The position numbers and the translations under genes are program-made. Shown one piece after another: positions 1-5,032 of a stretch of 5,032 bases of DNA. How positions within the stretch are numbered: position 1 is the stretch's first letter; the number at the start of each line of letters is the position of its first letter. Below the pieces are notes generated by a model that worked only from the letters and a program-made list of their open reading frames with translations, was not told the DNA's origin and did not search any database. The stretch is from UBA7803 sp047920935. Lineage in GTDB: Bacteria; Pseudomonadota; Gammaproteobacteria; Pseudomonadales; Azotimanducaceae. Where the stretch lies: contig JBLRXD010000315.1 in assembly GCA_047920935.1 (NCBI GenBank), positions 1-5,032 of the forward strand, written 5' to 3'.

Positions 1-5
1 ACGTT

Positions 6-54
6 GCCGCGCAGCGGCGGCGCCCCGCAGGGGTGAGGCGCGCTCCCGCGCGCC
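6..54. repeat. Cluster of three GC-rich hairpins
   Basis: Three perfect inverted repeats follow one another. GCCGC (6-10) pairs with GCGGC (14-18) around a GCA loop. CCCC (23-26) pairs with GGGG (30-33), again around a GCA loop. GGCGCGC (37-43) pairs with GCGCGCC (48-54) around a TCCC loop. No T-run follows on either strand; a pyrimidine-rich stretch (about 62-79) comes next. The cluster could be the terminator region of a gene lying left of the window, or a REP-like extragenic palindrome. The pairing is certain and the role is not. The remaining bases up to 189 show no gene or convincing promoter. Confidence 0.4.
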
Positions 55-189
55 GAATCAACCCCTCCCTCTCCTCTCCGCCACCCCGCAGTCCCTCAAT
101 GGCAGGTTCGTGGGATATCGAAGCTGACCAACGCCGGTTACCGTCGCGGAAGAATCAACCAAGATCCGCTATTCGGGGGGCGAATCGTC

Positions 190-1323
190 ATGAGCAAGAT
201 ATCTATCGTAGGTCTACTTTCCGGCTTACTGCTCGCTGTACACGTCCATGCAGCGCCGAACTGGGAAATCGACGAGCGGGCGTTACCGCCCGGCGTGACG
301 AAACAGCGCGCGTTGCAGATGCTGGAGCAGGCCGATGCGGCCACCGCGGCCGAGAACCAAAGGGAACAGCAGGCCTTCGAGCAGCGCGGCAAGCGGGTCG
401 AGCGCGCTGCGCAGAAGTACACCGGGCAGTTGCGGCGCGCCGTCGACGCCGATCCGCAGCTCAAGGCGCAGGCACAGCAGTTGGAAGCCCGCATGCAAGC
501 CATGGCGGCCAACGGCGAGGCTCCGCCCGAGCAGCGCGAAAGCCTGGCGGCTGAGGCGCGCACGTTCTACGGCCGCGCGGCAGCGAGGGCAGGCATTGAT
601 CAGAACGCGCTGCACAAAGATATCCGCGCTGCGATTCAAGGGCCGGTGAGAAGCCGCGGAACGGAACCCGTCGAGGTGTCGTTCACGGCAGACGGCGCGG
701 CAGTTATCGAGCATCCCGAAGAGCCCGAGCCCGCTCCGGGGGTGTTGTCGCGAGGAGTCAATACCGTGGCGCTGGAGGCGCCGTTTCCGTATTCGGAGAT
801 CAGCACCGGTATCGGCAGCTCCAGCGGGGTCACCAACAAGGACAATGGACGTTATCGCACATGGGTATCTCAGGCATTCGTTGGCTCCGGCACCAATAGG
901 CGAGGGCTTGCGCATTTCCTGACGGTGCCGCCGCAAACGACCGGAATCCGCGTCATGGCGCAACTGCCAGAAACGTATTACACCGGCACGCTAATCAATG
1001 CCTTCGGCGGAGCAGGTCACACTCTGACCAGCCGCATCGAAGTCCTGAACGGAAGCACCGTGCTGTGCAGGCGCAGCTACACCCATCTCGACCATTGGTG
1101 GGTAGTCACGGGTTGGATTAGTAAGACTGGGCTGCACAACGTGGCCCTCGATTGCACATTGTCCTCAGTGCCTGCAGCGGGAACGGACGTCGTGATTCGC
1201 TTCATAGGCCAGATTTCGTCCTATGCCTGGGGAGGCGCGGGCAGCTCGGCCGACGTCGACGCCACTCCCAAGAACATCCGCATCGAAGTCACCACCGCCG
1301 ACCGCATTCGCCGGATCAGATGA
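190..1323 (+). CDS. Exported protein of unknown family, coiled-coil-like N-half and beta-rich C-half
   Basis: I do not recognise this 377-residue protein. Residues 1-21 look like a Sec signal peptide: a Lys near the start, a hydrophobic core (about 6-17) and a V-H-A site predicting cleavage after Ala21, so it should act in the periplasm or outside the cell. There is no lipobox. Residues 36-150 are rich in Ala, Gln, Glu and Arg and look helical, possibly coiled-coil. An acidic, Pro-rich linker (about 174-184) leads to residues 190-377, which are rich in Gly, Ser, Thr, Val and aromatics (for example DHWWVVTGW at 301-309) and look like a beta domain. Its only two cysteines, C293 and C322, could form a disulphide after export. 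The ATG is preceded by a G-run (175-180) nine bases upstream, a plausible ribosome site. No catalytic motif is visible, so a binding or surface role is only a guess. It lies alone, 156 bases before the next gene. Confidence 0.85.
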   Translation: MSKISIVGLLSGLLLAVHVHAAPNWEIDERALPPGVTKQRALQMLEQADAATAAENQREQQAFEQRGKRVERAAQKYTGQLRRAVDADPQLKAQAQQLEARMQAMAANGEAPPEQRESLAAEARTFYGRAAARAGIDQNALHKDIRAAIQGPVRSRGTEPVEVSFTADGAAVIEHPEEPEPAPGVLSRGVNTVALEAPFPYSEISTGIGSSSGVTNKDNGRYRTWVSQAFVGSGTNRRGLAHFLTVPPQTTGIRVMAQLPETYYTGTLINAFGGAGHTLTSRIEVLNGSTVLCRRSYTHLDHWWVVTGWISKTGLHNVALDCTLSSVPAAGTDVVIRFIGQISSYAWGGAGSSADVDATPKNIRIEVTTADRIRRIR

Positions 1324-1329
1324 TCGGCG
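1309..1329 (+). other. Imperfect hairpin across the stop codon of the exported-protein gene
   Basis: CGCC (1309-1312) and GATC (1314-1317) can pair with GATC (1322-1325) and GGCG (1326-1329), with one bulged G (1313) and an AGAT loop. The stem includes part of the TGA stop codon. No T-run follows, so it is a weak terminator candidate and may be chance in GC-rich DNA. Confidence 0.2.
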
Positions 1330-1424
1330 CGTCGTGGTGGCGCATAGGGTTGGGCCGCAACAACGTCGGCGCATGGCGATCTTTCTGAAGATGGGCTGAT
1401 CCGAACCGGCGGTGATCGGCGCGT

Positions 1425-1451
1425 TGTCGGTGCACAATACGGGCACCGGCA
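1425..1451 (+). other. Leader hairpin upstream of the CPBP gene
   Basis: Positions 1425-1433 can pair with 1443-1451, giving nine pairs including one G-U. The core is CGGTGC (1428-1433) with GCACCG (1443-1448) around a nine-base loop. It ends 28 bases before the ATG at 1480. There is no T-run after it. It could be a 5' leader structure or the distal part of a terminator for the gene before it. The gap 1324-1479 otherwise holds an 11-base direct repeat (1321-1331 and 1413-1423) and no promoter I can defend. Confidence 0.25.
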
Positions 1452-1479
1452 CCCGCGTCGGCGCAATCGGCGGAGACCC

Positions 1480-2112
1480 ATGACCCTGAACGGCACGCAG
1501 AATCGGCACGATGGGCTGGCGCCAAGCCAGCGCCGCCTGCAGCGGCCGGCGGACTTCACCGGTCCCCGGCTGACGAGCTTCCGCGCGGTGGCGCTGCGGC
1601 ATGGCCTGCCGGGAGCGCTGCTCGGCATGCTGTGTCTGCTGCATCCCGACATGCGCGCCTTGCTGACAGCGGGCCTGGGGGCGCTGCTGGCAGCCCCGCT
1701 TCTCTATCTGGCCGTCGGCGCTTCGATTTTCCTCGCGCTCATCAGCTATGCCGGCTTCATCGATCGCCGGCTCGATGCGGCGGCGGTGGGATGGATCATC
1801 TATCTGCTGCTGGTTTCCATCTGGGAAGAGTGGGTATTTCGCGTAGCGATCCCGTACTTCGCGGCGGCGAACGGTGCGCCGCTACTCACCGCGGTCATTG
1901 CGAGCAATGCGATCTTCGCGTTGATGCACTACTTCACGCTACGCTGGAAGTGGCAGTGGTGCGTGGCCGCCTTTCTCGGCGGCATGGCACTGAGCCGGCA
2001 GTTCGGGCTGCACGCTGACCTTGCGCTGGTGATCGGTATCCACTGGATCGCGACGTTTCTGAACACGCCGCGTTTGCCAGGGCGGGCTCGAGTGCCGGCA
2101 AGCAGCGCTTAG
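1480..2112 (+). CDS. CPBP-family intramembrane metalloprotease (Abi/CAAX-type)
   Basis: This is a 210-residue polytopic inner-membrane protein. Its conserved motifs match the CPBP family (CAAX proteases and bacteriocin-processing enzymes): EEWVFR at 116-121 (EExxxR), FALMH at 146-150 (FxxxH), and H188 with N195 in the last membrane segment. In this family the Glu and His residues form the active site of an Rce1-like glutamate-dependent protease; many bacterial members have no known substrate. Hydrophobic segments lie at roughly 42-56, 61-94, 99-115, 133-148, 160-172 and 179-195. The first 40 residues are polar and basic, suggesting a cytoplasmic N-terminus. The ATG follows GGAG (1472-1475) with a short four-base spacer; no other ATG lies just upstream. 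No bacteriocin precursor or immunity gene is visible nearby, so a bacteriocin role is unsupported. The RNase H gene starts 31 bases after its stop, suggesting co-transcription. Confidence 0.85.
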   Translation: MTLNGTQNRHDGLAPSQRRLQRPADFTGPRLTSFRAVALRHGLPGALLGMLCLLHPDMRALLTAGLGALLAAPLLYLAVGASIFLALISYAGFIDRRLDAAAVGWIIYLLLVSIWEEWVFRVAIPYFAAANGAPLLTAVIASNAIFALMHYFTLRWKWQWCVAAFLGGMALSRQFGLHADLALVIGIHWIATFLNTPRLPGRARVPASSA

Positions 2113-2130
2113 CGCCCGCGAGATGATTGA

Positions 2131-2135
2131 GAGGT
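2131..2135 (+). promoter_or_regulatory. Ribosome binding site supporting the GTG start of RNase H
   Basis: GAGGT lies eight bases before the GTG at 2144. The hybrid-binding domain begins within the first few codons after this GTG and the next in-frame Met is far downstream (residue 216), so the GTG is the real start. Confidence 0.7.
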
Positions 2136-2143
2136 AACGCCGA

Positions 2144-2884
2144 GTGGCAGCAAAGTACTACGTCGTCTGGAACGGCCGTGAGCCAGGAATATACGAAGAT
2201 TGGGCCACCGCCCAGCGGCAGACCAGCGGCTGGCCGAGTGCCAGGTTCAAATCGTTCAAGACCCGGGAAGAAGCCCAGAGCGCCTATGCGGCTGGTTCCG
2301 GAAGGCCAGCGGCAGCCGCAGCAAGCCGAAGCCGCGCAGTCGGTGTGCGGGCGCCAGGGCCAGGGGACTACGATGTCAGCATTTACTGCGACGGCGCCTG
2401 CCAGCCGAATCCGGGCAAGGCGGGGTCGGGGATCGCGATTTACCGTGGCGGCGTTCTGGCTGAGGCGTGGTACGGTTTCTACAGCCCCTCGGGAACCAAC
2501 AACACCGCCGAGCTGAACGCGCTGCTGGTATCCCTCGAAAAGGCGGCTGCGGAGCTTGCCGCGGGCCGCAGCGTGCAAGTGCTCGCCGACTCCCAGTACG
2601 GCGTCAACTGCATCACCCGGTGGGCTGACGGTTGGGCTGCCAGGGGCTGGAAGCGCAAGGGCGGAGAGATCAGGAACCTGGATCTGGTGCAGCGAGCCCA
2701 CGCGGCGTACCAGGCCACCGGGCGCGAGGTGCATGTGGGTTACGTGGCGGCGCACTCGGGCATCGAGGGCAACGAGATAGCGGACCGGATGGCGGTGCTC
2801 GCCGTCGATCAACGGCAAGCAGCGCTGGTTGGATACTCTGGGGCCATGGATGCTGCATCGATGCTGACGTTGCGGTCTGGCTGA
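2144..2884 (+). CDS. rnhA: Ribonuclease H1 with N-terminal hybrid-binding (viroplasmin-like) domain
   Basis: RNase H1 cuts the RNA strand of RNA:DNA hybrids such as R-loops and replication primers, in the cytoplasm. Residues 4-50 match the hybrid-binding domain also found in eukaryotic RNase H1 and caulimovirus viroplasmin: the YYVVWNGREPGIY start, W20, W30 and the RFKSF segment (34-38). An Ala/Arg/Ser-rich linker covers about 51-75. The catalytic domain covers about 77-220. D83 (in YCDGA), E123 (in TAEL), D149 (in ADSQY) and D214 (in IADRM) are the four metal-binding acidic residues, and H204 is the catalytic-loop His; the H204 to D214 spacing equals that of H124 to D134 in E. coli RNase HI. 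All key residues are present, so the enzyme should be active. At 246 residues it exceeds the roughly 155 of E. coli RNase HI because of the added domain, the linker and a C-terminal tail of about 26 residues. It lies 31 bases after the CPBP gene. Confidence 0.93.
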   Translation: MAAKYYVVWNGREPGIYEDWATAQRQTSGWPSARFKSFKTREEAQSAYAAGSGRPAAAAASRSRAVGVRAPGPGDYDVSIYCDGACQPNPGKAGSGIAIYRGGVLAEAWYGFYSPSGTNNTAELNALLVSLEKAAAELAAGRSVQVLADSQYGVNCITRWADGWAARGWKRKGGEIRNLDLVQRAHAAYQATGREVHVGYVAAHSGIEGNEIADRMAVLAVDQRQAALVGYSGAMDAASMLTLRSG

Positions 2885-2885
2885 C

Positions 2886-2922
2886 CGATCAAGCCTGATC
2901 GCCGGCCCGCAACGCGGGCCGG
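2886..2922. terminator. Paired hairpins between convergent genes, probable bidirectional terminator
   Basis: CGATCA (2886-2891) pairs with TGATCG (2896-2901) around AGCC. Next to it, CCGGCCCGC (2902-2910) pairs perfectly with GCGGGCCGG (2914-2922) around AAC. The first hairpin begins one base after the RNase H stop, and the second ends 24 bases before the stop of the converging lipoprotein gene. Only two T residues follow on the plus strand and no T-run follows on the minus strand, so termination is inferred from the strong stem and the position between convergent genes. Confidence 0.6.
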
Positions 2923-2946
2923 TTGCCGCAGGTCTGCGCGCTCGAC

Positions 2947-4332
2947 TCAGAGCCCGGCAAGATCGTCCAGCAGGATCAGCCCGGGGGGCGTACCGCCACC
3001 TGATTCGTCGCGGGCGATGGCGGTGTAAATGCCGCCAGCCGCCAGATCCAGCATCAGCGGGCCGATGGCCGGAATCTTCGAGCCGGTAGCGGTCACCGTG
3101 ACGCTGTAGCTCGCCGGTACCAGGGCTACGTAACCGGTCTCTGCCGTGAAAGGTACGCCGGAGAATGCCGGTTCGACATCGTCGATGACAGCGCCTGCGC
3201 CGGTGACGTAAATGTCCACGTCACCCGCGCTCGGCGACGCGTGAACGAGGCGGATGCGCGCTTCCGTCGCGACGCGTCGGTTGTCGTCGATCAGCACCAG
3301 CGGCTCGATATCCGCCACCAGACCAACCGCCAGGACCGTGTACTCCAGGCCGGCTTCCAAAATGAGGTCAGCATCGATGACTGCGGGTGCGGTAGCTCCT
3401 GCCGGCACCACCTTGACGTTCAGCTCGCCTGGCGCCGGCAACAGGTAATCGGTGAATTCCGTGAACGCCAGATCGACGACTGCTCGCGCATCGAAATCAT
3501 CGTTGGCGATGACGTCGACACTGGGGGCATCGGGGGAAGCGTGGACGACTCGGACGCCGGCGGGCGTGGCCACGTCGAGCAACTCGAACGACTCGGTGCC
3601 ATCCAGTGCGACCAGACTGATCGGAGCAGAACCCGCGCCGGTGTTCTGCACCGCGGCGATGACCAGGTCGGCGGCTGGTATTTCCACCGGACCGCTATCG
3701 AAGACGACGCTGTCCGGATCACCCTGCAACGTTACCCGAATCTGGTAGGTGTCTGCCGGGACTTCCACGGGGCCAAGGTCTTCTCCGAATGAGAACGTGC
3801 CGAGCGGGCTCTCGCCGCCCAGGTCTGCCTCCGGCGCCGTGGCGTAGACGTCCACGCCCGGTGCGTTGGGTGCGGCGTGAACCAGCCGCAGCCGGGCGGT
3901 GCTGTCATCGAGCTCGACTTGCGGCGCGGTGATGATCAGCGCCTCGATGTTTGCGGTCTCACCCACGGCGATGACGCTGATGCGCAGATCGGCTTCGATG
4001 GTGAGGGTTGCCGGCCCGATCACGGTGACGTCATCACCGGGGGTCAGTGCGACGACCTCCACGGTCAGCTCACCTTCTTCGACTTCGATGAAGCCGCTGC
4101 CGGTCTTGTACGGTACGGCGCTGAGCACGACGGTGCCGTCGGCCAGGATGTCGACAGCCGGGGCGTCGGGGGAGGCGTGCAGTACCTCCAGCGAAGCGGT
4201 GGCTGCCGCTGGCGGGGGTGGCGGCGCGTCCGGCTGCGTAGGTGCGGGGTTGTTGTTGTTGTTTCCGCCGCCGCAGCCTGCCAGCACGAGGGCCAGCAGC
4301 AGCGTGGTCGCGAAGGTGAGTGGATGCTTCAT
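2947..4332 (-). CDS. DUF4397-repeat lipoprotein
   Basis: This 461-residue protein starts with a lipoprotein signal peptide: MKHPLTF, a hydrophobic core, and lipobox LAGC with the lipidated Cys at 20. The +2 residue is Gly, not Asp, so outer-membrane sorting is expected. A tether follows: GGG, five Asn (24-28), then a Pro-rich stretch. Four repeats open with an HASPDAPxVD-type motif at 52-61, 152-161, 264-273 and 364-373, spaced 100, 112 and 100 residues. This motif and the alternating hydrophobic pattern match the DUF4397 family, whose function is not established; beta-sandwich folds are likely. The repeats are acidic and have no Cys. The longer reading from 4419 adds 29 Arg-rich residues before the signal peptide and lacks a good ribosome site, so I chose the Met at 4332, which has GGAG seven bases upstream. 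The 11-base repeats at 4424-4456 may regulate it. A surface or adhesion role is only a guess. Confidence 0.88.
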   Translation of the reverse strand: MKHPLTFATTLLLALVLAGCGGGNNNNNPAPTQPDAPPPPPAAATASLEVLHASPDAPAVDILADGTVVLSAVPYKTGSGFIEVEEGELTVEVVALTPGDDVTVIGPATLTIEADLRISVIAVGETANIEALIITAPQVELDDSTARLRLVHAAPNAPGVDVYATAPEADLGGESPLGTFSFGEDLGPVEVPADTYQIRVTLQGDPDSVVFDSGPVEIPAADLVIAAVQNTGAGSAPISLVALDGTESFELLDVATPAGVRVVHASPDAPSVDVIANDDFDARAVVDLAFTEFTDYLLPAPGELNVKVVPAGATAPAVIDADLILEAGLEYTVLAVGLVADIEPLVLIDDNRRVATEARIRLVHASPSAGDVDIYVTGAGAVIDDVEPAFSGVPFTAETGYVALVPASYSVTVTATGSKIPAIGPLMLDLAAGGIYTAIARDESGGGTPPGLILLDDLAGL

Positions 4333-4339
4333 TCGGGGT

Positions 4340-4343
4340 CTCC
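4340..4343 (-). promoter_or_regulatory. Ribosome binding site deciding the lipoprotein start
   Basis: On the minus strand GGAG lies seven bases before the ATG at 4332. It sits inside a perfect 10-base palindrome (4339-4348). It favours the shorter reading, which starts directly with the lipoprotein signal peptide. Confidence 0.65.
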
Positions 4344-4423
4344 GGAGATTTTTTCGTGCATTAGCGCAGAGGCGGTGCAGCCTGTGCTGCCGGAGAAAGC
4401 CTAGGGGGCCGAACATCAACGGG

Positions 4424-4456
4424 GCGTGAAGCTTGCGTGAAGCCGGCGTGAAACGG
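4424..4456 (-). promoter_or_regulatory. Three tandem 11-base repeats, candidate response-regulator operator
   Basis: On the plus strand the core GCGTGAA occurs at 4424, 4435 and 4446, exactly 11 bases apart. Read on the minus strand, towards the lipoprotein gene, the units are TTTCACG, CTTCACG and CTTCACG, each followed by four variable bases. Seven-base units plus a four-base spacer, one helical turn apart, are the arrangement bound by OmpR/PhoB-family response regulators such as PhoB at pho boxes. The core here differs from the E. coli pho box (CTGTCAT), so the regulator is unknown. The array lies about 90 bases before the lipoprotein start. I see no clear -10 element. Confidence 0.4.
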
Positions 4457-4459
4457 CTT
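4440..4459. other. Short inverted repeat overlapping the operator-like array
   Basis: AAGCCG (4440-4445) is perfectly complementary to CGGCTT (4454-4459), with an eight-base loop containing one copy of the GCGTGAA core. It lies 21 bases past the stop codon of the minus-strand AhpD-like gene. It could be a weak terminator for that gene or a side effect of the repeats. No T-run follows on the minus strand. Confidence 0.2.
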
Positions 4460-4480
4460 AACCAGACGGTTCAACCAGGA

Positions 4481-4996
4481 TTAAGAAGCTTCCAGAGGAA
4501 TATCGAGGGTGTTCACGAAGCGGTTGAAGGAAACGAAAAGCTCCATCACGGCAAGGGCTTCTATGATCTCGGAATCGCTGGTGCCCGCCCGGCGGGCGAC
4601 GGCGAGCTGAGTGTCCGAAGCGCCATGAGGGTCGCGGTTCGCCTGGCGGGTGAGGGCCAGCAGCGCCCGTTCCTTGGGTTCGTAGTTGCCGGCGAGCGGG
4701 TCGCGCAGCAGGCGCTCGACCTCCTCGGTGGCCACGCCCATCGCCAGCAACGTCTGCGAATGGTGCTCGACGCAGTAACGACAGTCGTTGTCGTTCGACA
4801 CCACCACCGCAATGCTTTCCTTCAGCTTGCGTGACAGGCTGCCCTGAAGCATCACCGCCCTGACCCGCATCCAGGTGGCCTCGAGCACGTCCGGGTTGTT
4901 GGCATAGGCGCGGACATAGGCGCGGAACAGGTTCGGCACCGATCCTTGAGCGGCCTGTATCTCGGCGAAAATCCGCGCGTCGCGGCAGGTCAGCAT
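4481..4996 (-). CDS. AhpD-like / carboxymuconolactone decarboxylase-family peroxidase-related protein
   Basis: This 171-residue cytoplasmic protein carries the AhpD core motif: E60, then C72-R-Y-C75 and H79. The Glu-to-first-Cys spacing of 12 equals that of E118 to C130 in mycobacterial AhpD, where the CxxC pair and His reduce peroxides. The stretch QGSVPNLFRAY (17-27) resembles the N-terminal region of peroxidase-related enzymes of this family, which are mostly uncharacterised; it is probably a thiol-dependent peroxidase or reductase, with substrate unknown. Two more features fit the all-helical fold: the LLAMG segment after the motif, and a second helical half (about 106-165). The ATG at 4996 has only a weak AGGG three bases upstream, and an in-frame stop (5006-5008) rules out a longer form. 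The N-terminus is somewhat short for the family, so a downstream GTG start at Val20 is conceivable but would remove conserved sequence. No ahpC-type partner is visible. Confidence 0.87.
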   Translation of the reverse strand: MLTCRDARIFAEIQAAQGSVPNLFRAYVRAYANNPDVLEATWMRVRAVMLQGSLSRKLKESIAVVVSNDNDCRYCVEHHSQTLLAMGVATEEVERLLRDPLAGNYEPKERALLALTRQANRDPHGASDTQLAVARRAGTSDSEIIEALAVMELFVSFNRFVNTLDIPLEAS

Positions 4997-5032
4997 TGCC
5001 CTAGGCTACGCGATGGTTCGCTGGCGCGCCAT

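Noticed and set aside
33..554. Plus-strand frame of 173 residues starting before the exported-protein gene
   Set aside because: It is Arg-rich and low-complexity, overlaps the exported-protein gene in another frame, and begins inside the hairpin cluster without a ribosome site.
283..963. Minus-strand open frame of 226 residues opposite the exported-protein gene
   Set aside because: The plus-strand frame has a convincing signal peptide and sensible composition. This one is Arg-rich with no motif.
1934..2818. Long minus-strand open frame (294 residues) opposite the CPBP and RNase H genes
   Set aside because: It is antisense to two genes with intact family motifs, its composition is low-complexity and rich in Arg, Pro and Ala, and it matches no family I know. 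Long antisense frames are expected in GC-rich DNA.
4339..4354. Palindrome TCTCCGGAGA followed by six T on the plus strand, terminator-like
   Set aside because: As a hairpin it leaves only a three-pair stem around CCGG, and no plus-strand gene ends upstream. On the minus strand the same bases are the lipoprotein ribosome site.
3241..4404. Plus-strand open frames opposite the lipoprotein gene (3241-3792 and 3877-4404, with overlapping frames)
   Set aside because: They mirror the repeats of the DUF4397 gene and show no domain or good start signal of their own.
4424..4456. CRISPR-like or iteron reading of the three 11-base repeats
   Set aside because: The units are too short and too few for CRISPR, have no distinct spacers, and no cas or replication gene is present. 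An operator fits better.
5009..5032. Possible end of a minus-strand gene at the right edge
   Set aside because: All three minus-strand frames close within a few codons, so the short stretch cannot show which, if any, is coding.

Overview
The window is GC-rich chromosomal DNA with GC-biased third codon positions. It encodes Gram-negative-type envelope proteins: a Sec-exported protein, an inner-membrane CPBP protein and an outer-membrane-type lipoprotein with an LAGC lipobox followed by Gly and Asn runs. This best fits a proteobacterium, probably a gammaproteobacterium. That assignment is inference, because no rRNA or other taxonomic marker is present.

Layout from left to right. Positions 1-189 hold no gene I can support, but the first 54 bases contain three consecutive GC-rich hairpins. 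Positions 190-1323 (+) encode an exported protein of unknown family, with an Ala/Gln/Glu-rich helical N-terminal half and a probable beta-rich C-terminal half. A 156-base gap (1324-1479) with a leader hairpin and a small direct repeat leads to a CPBP-family membrane protein (1480-2112, +). A ribonuclease H1 with an N-terminal hybrid-binding (viroplasmin-like) domain follows 31 bases later (2144-2884, +), probably on the same transcript. Two stacked hairpins (2886-2922) separate this gene from the converging minus-strand genes. On the minus strand lie an AhpD-like/carboxymuconolactone decarboxylase-family protein (4481-4996) and, downstream of it, a lipoprotein with four DUF4397-type repeats (2947-4332). 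The 148-base gap between them carries three tandem 11-base repeats (4424-4456) that resemble an operator for an OmpR/PhoB-type response regulator.

The genes do not form one obvious pathway. RNase H1 (RNA:DNA hybrid removal) and the CPBP protein look co-transcribed but have no known functional link. The AhpD-like protein (thiol/peroxide chemistry) and the DUF4397 lipoprotein are same-strand neighbours, but the candidate operator suggests the lipoprotein has its own regulation. I see no CRISPR array, insertion sequence, tRNA, rRNA, phage gene or recognisable defence system. No convincing new multi-gene system is visible. The points most worth a second look are the 11-base repeat array, the unassigned exported protein and the hairpin cluster at the left edge.
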